Source: Bog-105 sp965277855 (GTDB lineage: Bacteria > Acidobacteriota > Terriglobia > Bryobacterales > Bryobacteraceae). Taken from it: a DNA stretch of 64,000 nt. The DNA lies in contig OZ255847.1 in NCBI GenBank assembly GCA_965277855.1, positions 3,472,001 through 3,536,000 of the forward strand, written 5' to 3'. Positions 6,837 to 15,577 of the stretch are shown piece after piece (the first letter of the stretch is position 1; each line of letters opens with the position of its first letter). Under the pieces are notes generated by a model. It was not told the origin of the DNA and made no database searches. It was given only the letters and a program-made list of their open reading frames with translations. The position numbers and the translations under genes were made by a program.

Positions 6837-8906
6837 TCAGGCCTCGGCTCTCCGGTAGCGCCATTCCAGCCTGGCGCCCTGACGTTCGCGGTAGCGCTCC
6901 CAACCCAATCCGCGAAAACAGCGAGCCACTCGGTTCTTGTCTGCCTGTGTCCACTGAGCCTTCGGTTTATCGAGACAGCATGATAAAACTTCTGAGACGG
7001 AGGCGCGCTCGCGGTCTTCGCACCAGCGCGCGATGAGTTCTTCCCACGGATCTCCGTCAAAACGATCCGCTTGTTCCTGCGCAGCGGCGTCCACGAGTTC
7101 CCCGGTTTCCAACCACCAAGCGGCGCCGGCATCGAATCGCGCCTTCGCTTCGGCCCAAAGTTGATCACGGTCGCGCGCGAGGTCGTCGATATCGATCGAG
7201 CCACATGCCACCGGCCAAAACCGGCGGCCACCCGTGTCGTCGCGCAGATAATTCGAATGATTGACCGTTCCGGCAAAAACGCACTGTCGCGGCGATTCAA
7301 CCAGACGTTTGCCATAAGGCGGCCGGAAGCGATCGGTGGTGCGACTCATGAACGCCTTGATTCGGCTGACTTCTGAACGGCTGAGTGTATCGAGTTCGGA
7401 AAGCTCGATAATCCACACGCCGCGGACCTGGAGCGCCGAATCTTTGCTGCCTAAATCCGCTAATTCGTCGGTGAAATACGGATCCGCCAGCGTCTTTAGG
7501 GCCGTCGATTTCTTAATGCCTTGCGGTCCTTCCAAAATCAGGCAGCAGTCCGCTTTAACACCGGGTCCGTAAATTCGTGCAACCGCCGAAATCAGCCAGC
7601 GCGAACCAACTGCCCGTGCATAGTCGCTGTCCTGAGCGCCCAAATACGTGGGTAGCCAACGATCCAGCCGCTCCACACCGTCCCATCGTATCGATTCTAA
7701 ATAGCTGCGAATCGGATGAAATGCGCGATCCTTCGCCACCGTCTGCGCAGCTTGCCCGGCGGTATGCACGTCAACCAAAATTCCATTCCGCTGCAACCAA
7801 TCGGCCATCAGGCGATCTTCGTGGTCGGTCCAGCCAGTGCCGTCTGGAAGCGCTCCCCAAGGAGTGGTGCGTACGGCGACCGGCATCAGGTCGAATTCAT
7901 TGAACGCCAGCACGCTTTTCCAATCGGGCGCATAGCGCAGAGCACTGATCGCATTCGCGAGGACCGGATAGATATGTCCCTCGCGGTTGGCCGCTGTTGG
8001 TTTGGACCGGATCAGCTCGTTGCGCCAATCGAAGCTGATGAAAGAAACGTGCGCGATCTCGCCGAGGACGGCTTCCGGTCCGAGAGTGGCAAGGTGATCA
8101 TCCACTCCCTTGCCCTGCGAGAGCTCCCATTCGTAGAAACCGACCACCGCTCCTTGCCTGCGCAGGTGCTGAGCAAGTTCCACGCGCGCATATCGGACCT
8201 GCTCTTTCGATCCTGCATCGGCATCGAAAGCAATCATGACCTTGCGATCTTTCCACGTGATCCAATCGAGATCCGGGGCCGGGCCCTTCACGTTCAATCG
8301 CTGCCCGTCCGGTCCTGTGGCCTTGGCAATTGTTCCGCGCCAGTTGAAGACGCCAGCTATCCCAACAGGAAGGAATCGCGGTGCGTCCGCCGCGTTCCAG
8401 GTCGCCAGCCGCCACAAGGCCAGAGTTTTGAACTCACCTTCGGTGAGAATCAATGGCAACGTGGTATTGCGAAGCAGAGCGGGATCGGCACCTGGCGGGA
8501 GATACAACATGTTTCCGCGGCCAGGCGGACTCAAGTACTTCTGCTTCACCCGCAATTCGCCGTTTGCGCCGGCCTCGAGATCGGGATGATCGCGCCGCAG
8601 GCGGTACTCACGAACCTGGTGCGAGCCCGGCGAAAAGTACGGAATCGCAATGCCCGAGTAGTCCCCTCCTTTTCTCCCTGTGAGCTGCGCCCCCGTAAAC
8701 GAATCCACGCGTCTTAGAAACGCGGCTTGAGCGATGTGGCGATCGATCCAGCGTGCTTCCAAGGCCAGCAGATCAGCACTCGCAAGCTCCGAACCGGCCA
8801 GACTGGAAGGAATGGATGGCTCGCGAAGCGCATTGGTCGAAACGAAGCCGTTTCTTCCATTACGGTGGTCGCCCGGCAAATGAGCCAACCGGTTCGAGAG
8901 ATCCAC
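6837..8906 (-). CDS. Replication protein: Toprim (DUF3854-like) fused to VapE-family P-loop ATPase
   Basis: A 689-residue protein. Residues about 130-290 form a Toprim-like nucleotidyl domain, with LTEGEFKTLAL (Glu near 156), IAFDADA (Asp near 228 and 230) and GKGVDD (near 267). Residues about 390-620 form the virulence-associated E (VapE) helicase-like domain, with a Walker A variant EGPQGIKKST near 459-468 and a Walker B-like WIIELSELD. Such fusions act as primase-helicases of plasmids, phages and integrative elements. It lies at the end of the minus-strand ssb/transfer cluster and is intact. A GGAGGT-type ribosome site precedes ATG 8906. Confidence 0.85.
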   Translation of the reverse strand: MDLSNRLAHLPGDHRNGRNGFVSTNALREPSIPSSLAGSELASADLLALEARWIDRHIAQAAFLRRVDSFTGAQLTGRKGGDYSGIAIPYFSPGSHQVREYRLRRDHPDLEAGANGELRVKQKYLSPPGRGNMLYLPPGADPALLRNTTLPLILTEGEFKTLALWRLATWNAADAPRFLPVGIAGVFNWRGTIAKATGPDGQRLNVKGPAPDLDWITWKDRKVMIAFDADAGSKEQVRYARVELAQHLRRQGAVVGFYEWELSQGKGVDDHLATLGPEAVLGEIAHVSFISFDWRNELIRSKPTAANREGHIYPVLANAISALRYAPDWKSVLAFNEFDLMPVAVRTTPWGALPDGTGWTDHEDRLMADWLQRNGILVDVHTAGQAAQTVAKDRAFHPIRSYLESIRWDGVERLDRWLPTYLGAQDSDYARAVGSRWLISAVARIYGPGVKADCCLILEGPQGIKKSTALKTLADPYFTDELADLGSKDSALQVRGVWIIELSELDTLSRSEVSRIKAFMSRTTDRFRPPYGKRLVESPRQCVFAGTVNHSNYLRDDTGGRRFWPVACGSIDIDDLARDRDQLWAEAKARFDAGAAWWLETGELVDAAAQEQADRFDGDPWEELIARWCEDRERASVSEVLSCCLDKPKAQWTQADKNRVARCFRGLGWERYRERQGARLEWRYRRAEA

Positions 8907-8945
8907 GTTTACCTCCTTTTAGATTTTTTCAAGTCCGTGCTGGGC

Positions 8946-9152
8946 TCACGCTGCTGCCGGTATTGCCTTTGGCTCGGGTATCTGTGCAGCTGCCCTTGCT
9001 TCGGCATCCCATTCGATCCGGAGCTTCCGGCCGCACGAAGGGCAATCGAGCTCCGCTGCATCGGTCTCGAGATGTTGTCCGCAAACGCATTCAAACGGAA
9101 TACATGGATGTTTGACGCATGTCGATGGCGGCCTCCAGCCCGCAAGAGGGCC
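8946..9152 (-). pseudogene. Zinc-ribbon protein frame without a start codon, directly behind ssb
   Basis: In the same frame as ssb, immediately after its stop, the minus strand reads without interruption to TGA 8946-8948. It contains CVKHPC, FECVCGQHLE and LDCPSCGRKLRIEW, that is C-x-C ... C-x2-C, a plausible zinc ribbon, with an Ala/Pro-rich tail. No ATG, GTG or TTG lies in this frame between the ssb stop and the first Cys. It is therefore either a former separate gene that lost its start, a C-terminal extension of SSB cut off by a nonsense change, or a frame entered by reinitiation. Confidence 0.45.
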
Positions 9153-9526
9153 TTATGCGGCCCCGCGCCTTTCCTGTCTTTCCTTGCGGTCCAGCACCGA
9201 AATCGAATCCATGACGACTTTAGTTATCGGCCACGGAACCTTGACTGGCCCGCTATCGGTCTCGATGGTGCGTTCGTATTCGCGGTAGATCAGCTCGCCT
9301 TCAATGAAGACATGGGAGCCGGTCTGGATCTGCGCTGCACAATCGGCAATTGGACCGTAACAGATACAGGTGTGCCACTGCGTCTTTTCCTGCCAATCGC
9401 CCTTGGCATCTTTGTATCGTTTCGAGGTTGCGACAGAAAGCCTGGTCATGTTCCTGCCGTTTTGATTTGCGGTGGTCCGGGCATCCTTGCCGGTATGCCC
9501 GCAGAGAGTACGCGATTGATATTCAT
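9153..9526 (-). pseudogene. ssb: Single-stranded DNA-binding protein (SSB), frameshifted near the start
   Basis: An SSB OB-fold is plain in the main frame: CGHTGKDARTTANQNG, MTRLSVATSKRYKDAKGDW, EKTQWHTCICYG, GSHVFIEGELIYREYE and VVMDSISVLDRK. The natural start is ATG 9526 (MNINRV), preceded by AAAGGAAC, but that ATG is in a different frame. The two join only if one or two bases are changed in the CTCTCT tract near 9503-9508. The open frame has no good start of its own. In conjugative elements SSB protects the transferred strand. The loss fits the decay of the neighbouring transfer genes. Confidence 0.8.
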
Positions 9527-9829
9527 ATGGGTTTGTTCCTTTCAGAAATGGAATGAGGGTTGCGCAATGCAACCCCTGCCTGACCGGCGAGGTCCGGGGT
9601 AGCAAGAGTCAAGCCGAGGGGGATCGCCCATCCTTGCAGCGAAGCGGAAAGGACGAAGCGCAGCGGAGGGCTGCACAAGCGAAGCGCGGAAGCCTGGGGA
9701 TACGGCTTCGACACGCGCGAGGGCGGGGCCATTAGGCGCTGCTTTTGTTCTCATTCGCCGTTCTTGGCCGCAAATCGAGTGCGGCGGTGGAATGAAAAGC
9801 TTCGCTTAAGGCGGATGACAACTTCTCTT

Positions 9830-12301
9830 TCATATGGCCACCGCGTAAGTTTCTTGAATTGATTTTTGTGAGAGAGCGGTGGTGTTCTGATTGGACCGGG
9901 AAAGTGATCTTTCGAGCTTCTCGGCATTATCCGTAAATACTCGTGCATCATAGCTTGGACGGGAGAGCGCTACATAAGCGAGCACTTCGTTTATCAGGGC
10001 GTGAAGGCGGCTGGCGGACGTATCAATATGCACAATGATCCGGTCGACCGTCGCGCCCTGCGACGAGTGGCTGGTCATCGCATAGGCGTAATCGAAATGT
10101 CTGTTCTGGTTCAGATTCCAGCTCACGACACGATCTGATCCGTCCAGCAGTACCCGCGCATTCCCGTCCGAGTCGAGGTATTTAATAGTGCCCGTATCCC
10201 GAGTACAGATCGCTTTGTCCCGCCAGGGAGTCAAGAATTGGACACGATCACCAACAGCGAAAGACCGTACTTCGGCCTGATACACCGCAACTCCGCTCAG
10301 CCTGGCCGGATCGTAGGTGACGAACTTACCATCCGCTCTTCTGACGGTCAGCAGGTTCTCATCTGCGTTCACTTCAACAACCGAGGCGTAGCTCTTAGCC
10401 CCGAGCCCTAGGGCTTCACTGCCTCTGTGGTACCGGACAGAATCGCCAACGTGGTAGGAACCGGCCGCCTTGCGATCTTCACTGGTCAGGTCTTGCCGAT
10501 TCTTTAGAACACCGAGTTTGAAAACGTCATTACCAATTTGGCCCTTTTCCTTAAGTAGGGAGCGGATGATGGTGTTGAGTTCTTCTCTCGACTGATTGTC
10601 GGGAGAGATAACGAGCGTGCTCTGTGGCGCTTCCGCGAAGGCCCGCGCAATGGTTCTAAAGCGATCGTGTCTATCGTCAATAGCCTCGACGCGATGCTGG
10701 AATTTTAAGAGCTGTACGCCGTCAGCAATCCGACCATCTGCCATAGCTTCCACAACCATGCGAAGACCGTCGTCTTTTTGCCGGACGATCTTTTCAAGAC
10801 GAGCGACGCCCAAACCGGAATCTTGTAGTTCTTCGAAAATCCGGCCCGCTTCTACCGATTGATGTTGTTTGGTGTCTCCGATCAGGAGGACGCGATCGCC
10901 TGGCGCTAGCGACTGGAGAAAGGAATGCAGCTGTTTGCTCGAGGCGAGACTGGTCTCGTCTACGAAGTAAAGCCGGGGACGAAGGGTGTCGTCCGTTTGC
11001 GGTTGCTGCTTCGGCAACAGATGCGCCTGCAGAGTCTCGGCCGGCATGCCTGTTTCCTTCAAGCCTTTGACGGCGCGTGAGGTAGGACCTAAACCGTACG
11101 CTGTGTAGCCGTTCTCTTCGGCGAGTTCTCGAATCGCGTTCAGCGCAGTGGTCTTTCCCGTTCCTGCCCGGCCTTGTATGCCAAAGATGACGTCCCGATT
11201 GGCCAGGGTCTGGTGAATCAATCGGATTTGATCTGAATTCAAATCAGGCTGGCGGTCACTATTCGCCTGGCTTGTATAGCGTGCGGTGATGGCGTCTTCT
11301 CCCAGCAAACAGATGGGCGCTACTTTGCCGTGTCCATCACACACGATCTGGATGGTTTCGCGTTCGATGGCCACCAGCTCGGGAGTCGTATAACGAAACG
11401 CTGGAGCATTCGGACGAATGTGCTGAACCTCAATGAACTTTCCGGCCGCTTTCTGCCGTTCCAGTTCGGCTGCTACTTCTGGTAAGCCGATGCGGCCGCG
11501 AGCATGCCGCAGAGCATCGCGAACGACTTCGAAGTGCTCGAAGACAGAAGTCCGTTCGGCCAAGCGATTGCGGGCGAAACTGACAGCAGCTTCAGCCTTG
11601 CTCATGGCTTGATCTGGTCGGATGGATTTGACATTTGCACGGCTTGCGGCGGAAACAAGTTGCTGCGGCTGATTGCCGTGTTCCACTGCATTCTGCTCAA
11701 GCTCCTGCAATTCTCGCAAGGCGGTTTTCTGTGCGGCCCTCCAATTCATCTCGTAAATGCGGTCCCGGGATTCGATCTCACTGTCCGAGAGGCCGCTCTC
11801 TTCGTAAGGTTCCGGTGCATATCGTTCCTCCAGGTTATGAAGCAACTCCTCGCGGGCGCCCATCTCAGCTTCTTCCCGCTCGAAAGCGGCTTGACTGAGC
11901 AGTGCCGCAGGAGAGGCAGAATGCTCCGCGGCCTCAGTGCGCGCATAGCTCTCGAGGCGCGCTTGTTCGTCGCGCTCGTTCTCCGCTTGACGGTAAGCGG
12001 CGGCGCGAAATTCTTCGCTGTTGAGCGTCGCAGTGATCGCCGGGGCTAGCTGGCGAAGGCCATCGAAAGTCGCGTTGATTTGGTCGAGGCGGCCCTGGTG
12101 ATAGGTGTCGATTACTTCAGCCGGCGCATGGCCTTCCAGGAGGTCGTTTGCCCAAGCCTGTTTGATCTCCAGAGCGGACCCTAGGAGCTGATCTCTGACT
12201 TGCTCCAATTCGCGACCAGATGCTGGCGTAAAAGTTGGCTGAACCTGCTCCGTCTTATGACCGCTGAACAGATTTCGAAAGCTCTCAAATGTGAATGCCA
12301 T
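9830..12301 (-). CDS. traA: TraA/TraI-like superfamily 1 helicase without a relaxase domain
   Basis: An 823-residue protein. The first 300 residues are charged, Gln/Glu-rich and probably helical. The SF1 helicase core starts near 350: Walker A GRAGTGKTT (about 377-385), Walker B FVDETS (about 447), motif III GDTKQHQSVEAG (475), motif V YAMTSHSSQGATVD and motif VI VALSRPSYD near the end. This is the RecD2-like helicase half of MobF relaxases. The histidine and tyrosine motifs of the TrwC relaxase half are absent, so nicking at oriT must depend on another protein, not seen here, or has been lost. The gene is intact. The interval 9606-9829 is non-coding. Confidence 0.8.
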   Translation of the reverse strand: MAFTFESFRNLFSGHKTEQVQPTFTPASGRELEQVRDQLLGSALEIKQAWANDLLEGHAPAEVIDTYHQGRLDQINATFDGLRQLAPAITATLNSEEFRAAAYRQAENERDEQARLESYARTEAAEHSASPAALLSQAAFEREEAEMGAREELLHNLEERYAPEPYEESGLSDSEIESRDRIYEMNWRAAQKTALRELQELEQNAVEHGNQPQQLVSAASRANVKSIRPDQAMSKAEAAVSFARNRLAERTSVFEHFEVVRDALRHARGRIGLPEVAAELERQKAAGKFIEVQHIRPNAPAFRYTTPELVAIERETIQIVCDGHGKVAPICLLGEDAITARYTSQANSDRQPDLNSDQIRLIHQTLANRDVIFGIQGRAGTGKTTALNAIRELAEENGYTAYGLGPTSRAVKGLKETGMPAETLQAHLLPKQQPQTDDTLRPRLYFVDETSLASSKQLHSFLQSLAPGDRVLLIGDTKQHQSVEAGRIFEELQDSGLGVARLEKIVRQKDDGLRMVVEAMADGRIADGVQLLKFQHRVEAIDDRHDRFRTIARAFAEAPQSTLVISPDNQSREELNTIIRSLLKEKGQIGNDVFKLGVLKNRQDLTSEDRKAAGSYHVGDSVRYHRGSEALGLGAKSYASVVEVNADENLLTVRRADGKFVTYDPARLSGVAVYQAEVRSFAVGDRVQFLTPWRDKAICTRDTGTIKYLDSDGNARVLLDGSDRVVSWNLNQNRHFDYAYAMTSHSSQGATVDRIIVHIDTSASRLHALINEVLAYVALSRPSYDARVFTDNAEKLERSLSRSNQNTTALSQKSIQETYAVAI

Positions 12302-12321
12302 TGTGTAATCCTCCTTTGCTC

Positions 12322-12558
12322 TTACGCCGCTTTCACAACTGCTTCTTTCTTCGGCTTGTTAGCCGGTTCCGTCCTGGTCCGTTTCGATCCTCTTTCGGCA
12401 GGAAGGACCTGCTCGAAGATCTGGGCCGCGACGTAATTCAGGTCGCTATCATTCAGCGACCTGGCGTAATCCTGCAGGCACTTGATAAGGGCAGGATGAA
12501 GTTGTAGTTCGAGCTTCTCCGGCCTCGTTCGATCTTGCGGTTTGATGGTGATTTGCAT
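12322..12558 (-). CDS. Small DUF2274-like protein of the conjugation cluster
   Basis: A 78-residue protein with KLELQLHPALIKCLQDYARSL, matching the pattern seen in small DUF2274 proteins that accompany trbI in proteobacterial trb clusters, followed by a basic tail (RGSKRTR, NKPKKEAVVKAA). It lies 20 bp before the TraA-like gene and behind traF on the same strand, so it is probably co-transcribed. A ribbon-helix-helix or relaxosome accessory function is possible but is only inference. Confidence 0.55.
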   Translation of the reverse strand: MQITIKPQDRTRPEKLELQLHPALIKCLQDYARSLNDSDLNYVAAQIFEQVLPAERGSKRTRTEPANKPKKEAVVKAA

Positions 12559-12794
12559 GTGACTTTGTTTTTCCTTTCTAGAAAGTCAAGATTGGCTTGG
12601 CGTGAAACTGAATGGTGGCCGGATCGACCGGTCCGAAGTAACGAGAATCGAAACTGCGTGCGTTGAAGTCGCTGATGGCCCAAAGACCGCTGCGATAAAT
12701 CCCAAAGCGAGCGTGCACGAGCGCGCGCCCGTCTTCGATCGGGGTTTTGGCGCGGTGTTGGGCAGCAGCTTTCCGTCGACGGAAAAGCCGTTTA

Positions 12795-13887
12795 CTGAGT
12801 CTCGCATAATATAGCGGAACTAATTGAGGGCGCGAGCGTCCAATCGTGCATGGGCAATCCGCGCGGTGTGAGACGCGATTTTGTGGCTCTTGAGAAGCGC
12901 CGTTTTCAAGCGGTGAAGCTCTTCGACAAGAACTTGAACAACAGCGAGATTGGCCGTCGGCTGAAGGTGAGCAACCAGACCGTCAGTAGATGGCGGAAGG
13001 AATATCAGGAAGCGGGCGAGGGAGTTTTGCGACAGGCGGGCCGAGCGGGACGATTGCCTTGTTTAAGTGAAGCCGACAAGGCCCGTTTGACGGAGTTGTT
13101 GCTACAAGGTCCCGAGCGCCTGGGTTATGAAACGCCCTTGTGGACGTGTCCACGAGTGGCCCACTTGATCGAAAAGAACTTCGAGGTGAATTACCACCCA
13201 GGACACGTTTGGCGTATTCTACGGCAGTTGAATTGGAGTGTGCAACAGCCCGTGGGCCGCGCCTTGGAGCGCAACGAAAGTCTCATTGACGAATGGAAGA
13301 ACAAGCGGTGGCCAGAGATTAAAAAAAAGCCCAGAACGAGGGCCGGACGATCGTCTTCATCGACGAAAGCGGTCTGAGCCAGCGGCCTCCTCGGCGGCGC
13401 ACCTGGGCGCCTCGCGGGCAAACACCCGTCCTGCAGTTTCATTTCAACTGGAAGACGCTGTCCGTCATCGCCGGTGTCACCGTCTGGAACTTCTACTTTC
13501 AGATCTTCGAAGAAGCCATCAAGTCCGCCCAGATCATCGAGTTTCTGAAACACTTGCTGCGCTATATCGAAGGCGACATTCTGCTGATTTGGGACCGGCT
13601 TCCGGCTCACCGTAGTAACGTCACGCAGCAGTTTATCCGCGATCAGCACGGCCGTTTGGAAATCGAGTACTTACCGCCCTACGCCCCGGAACTGAATCCA
13701 GTCGAGTACATCTGGGCACATTGCAAGCACCATGACCTGCCGAATGTCTGTGCTAAAAACCTCTGGGACCTGAGTGAAGGAGCCCGCCGCTCTCTAAAGC
13801 GCATGCGTCGCCGACCGAGGCTGATCACAGCCTTCTGGAAGCAGGCTTCTTTATTCGTTTGATTCCGCTATATTATGCGGGATTCAG
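12795..13887 (+). mobile_element. IS630-family element inserted in traF
   Basis: A 1,093-bp element with terminal inverted repeats of about 25 bp, both ends carrying the core CGCATAATATAGCGGAA preceded by CTGARTCY. It is flanked by the duplicated TA dinucleotide (12793-12794 and 13888-13889), the target-site signature of IS630/Tc1-mariner transposition. It carries one transposase read in two frames and lies opposite to the direction of traF. Confidence 0.92.
12850..13862 (+). CDS. IS630-family DDE transposase, two frames joined by a -1 frameshift
   Basis: The first frame (12850-13377) has a winged HTH part: LNNSEIGRRLKVSNQTVSRW, then KARLTELLLQGPERLGYETP. At 13321-13328 lies A8 followed by GC, giving the slippery string A-AAA-AAG. 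A -1 shift there continues as NEGRTIVFIDESGLSQRP, WAPRGQTPVLQFHFNWKT, LLIWDRLPAHRS and YLPPYAPELNPVEYIWA to 13862. The DDE residues are Asp in FIDESG, Asp in WDRLP and Glu in NPVEYIW. The shift could be programmed, as in other IS elements, or an inactivating indel. The second IS630 in this window has the same A8 tract and shift, which favours programming. Confidence 0.85.
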
Positions 13888-14211
13888 TAGGTCGTATCGA
13901 ATCGGACTTGTCTCAGTCGCCCGAAGAATGGGCTTTAGGATTGGCTCAAACCCACCTGGGCAAGAGCCCGGATCGATTGCTAACCCGGCATGAATGGCTT
14001 GCTTGACGGTCTCTCTAGGAAGACAGATTCCGGCATAGCTCCCGGACAGTTCGGGTACCTCTTGGCACAACCCGATCGGCACGGAATTGCTGAAGTTGAT
14101 GTGCAGCCGCGCCACTTTCAGCAGCGAGTCCGTTGCGATATAAAAGACGGCGACAATTGCGCAAATCAGGAGCATGGTTTTCTTTGGGCGAGCGTTCATA
14201 CGGGTCTCGAT

Positions 14212-15568
14212 CTACTTGGTTGCCATCGGCTCATAAGGGCCGGGGAAGATGATGTCCTTTTTCACTGAGACAGCGAAGATCTCACCGGGCCGGATCTTCA
14301 ACGTCGGCTGGATATTCAGGTTTCGGTTGGTAAGCTGCTCTCCCAATTGCGAAGCTTGGGTGCCGACGCCGGAAGCGATCACTTGGCCGGTGGACGGATA
14401 GTTTAAGACGCTCCCGTTCGTCCGGTTTTGAGAAAGCTGGAGCCCGGCAGAAAGGATGGAGCTGAGAGCAACTCCGGCGATGACTCTTTTCCAGTGATTG
14501 TCTGTCTGATCTTGGAGGCCGGCCGAGCCGTCTGAAGCATGCGAAGGCATACGGTCCAGGTCGATGAAACTGCCATCGGGAAAGTAAACGGCGGTCCATA
14601 CGATCTGGACCCCGCTTCTGTCCGTAACTCACGCTCGAGTTGTACTCACCGACTAGCCGCGAGCCGGCCGGAATTTCAACGTACTTCTGGCTGGGCGAAT
14701 CATAAACGTCACGCACCACTTCGGCAATCAAGTCACCGGGAAGATCGGACACAACCTTGTTGGGAAGAGCAGCGGGAATAACCGTTCCGCGTTGGACGAC
14801 CCACGGGCTTAACGGAGGTGTCCGCGTCGTTTTTAGATAGTCGTCACCCGCGCCTTCCCCGCCGCCGTCAAACTGCCGCTTTCCCGTCTGGTCATTCTGA
14901 CTTCGGAACCCCTGCGCGCCCTCGTTTTCAGCCAGCCCGGATACGCCCACGGGCGGAACCGATGCAGGATAAAGCGCTGGTGTCGATGTGGGCGGCATGG
15001 AGTTGATACGCGCGATGTCATTCTGAGCCGCATCGAGCGCAGAGCTAGGGTTAGCTTGTGCGGCGGTTGTGCGTTGTTCCTGCACGCCTGTGGGGGCTTC
15101 CCTGGCTTGCTGCTCGCGCTCCATTTGGCGGCTCAGAGCTTGCGTGCGAAGCTGCTTTGGGCCATTCATGGAAGCAACGGGAGAGGTGGGATAGTAACTC
15201 GGCTGATACGCCGGAATGATGTTTTGATTAGCAGCATTGCCAGCGTACGCAGGGCTCGGACTTGCCGTTTGACCGCTGGCGGTTTGCGATGTCCCGATAG
15301 GCAGACCGGATAACGTGGAAGGCGGCGCTGGCTGGCCTCCCTCAATCTGCTCTCGATTACTTGTCGCAGCATCGGAAGCAACCGTTTGGGTCTGTTGCGC
15401 CTCTTTCATGCGCTCCTGGCGCTTGATGCGATAACAGAAACCGAAAACGACGGCTCCAATCAGAAAGAGAGCAAGTACGATTCCGACAATGAAAACTTTG
15501 CCCGAGATCGGTCTTACAATGGCCGGGATGCGGCCCGCCAGGTTAATTCCCGTTGCCATGAGAGGCAC
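14212..15568 (-). pseudogene. trbI: TrbI/VirB10-like T4SS core component, frameshifted
   Basis: From about 15568 the frame encodes an N-terminal membrane helix (VFIVGIVLALFLIGAVVFGF), a long Pro/Gln/Ser-rich periplasmic linker, and the start of the VirB10 beta-barrel: PLSPWVVQRGTVIPAAL, AEVVRDVYDSPSQKYVEIP, GSRLVGEYNSSVSYGQ. Around 14608-14613 one base must be removed; the other frame then continues VQIVWTAVYFPDGSFIDLD, AGVALSSILSAGLQL and LKIRPGEIFAVSVKKDI to 14212. VirB10 spans inner and outer membrane in T4SS. It sits 13 bp before traF and 10 bp behind trbG. Confidence 0.87.
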
Positions 15569-15577
15569 TCCTTGGAA

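Larger units (their letters stand above)
12578..14199 (-). pseudogene. traF: TraF-type conjugal transfer signal peptidase (S26), split by an IS630 element and frameshifted
   Basis: The 5' part (14199-13890) encodes an N-terminal membrane anchor and NFSNSVPIGLC, the S-x-VPxG motif with the S26 catalytic serine, then SYAGICLP and ILKPILRATETSPIRYDL. The IS630 copy at 12795-13887 follows. The 3' part resumes with NGFSVDGKLLPNTAPK and, after a one-base shift near 12720-12728, HARFGIYRSGLWAISDFN and RYFGPVDPATIQFHAKP, ending at TAG 12578-12580. Deleting the IS plus one TA joins ...RYDL-NGFSVDGK in frame. TraF matures pilin and may act in TrbC cyclisation; this copy is dead twice over. Confidence 0.88.

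Noticed and set aside
7716..8717. 333-codon plus-strand frame opposite the VapE gene
   Set aside because: Shadow of the Toprim-VapE coding sequence, which has clear motifs on the minus strand.
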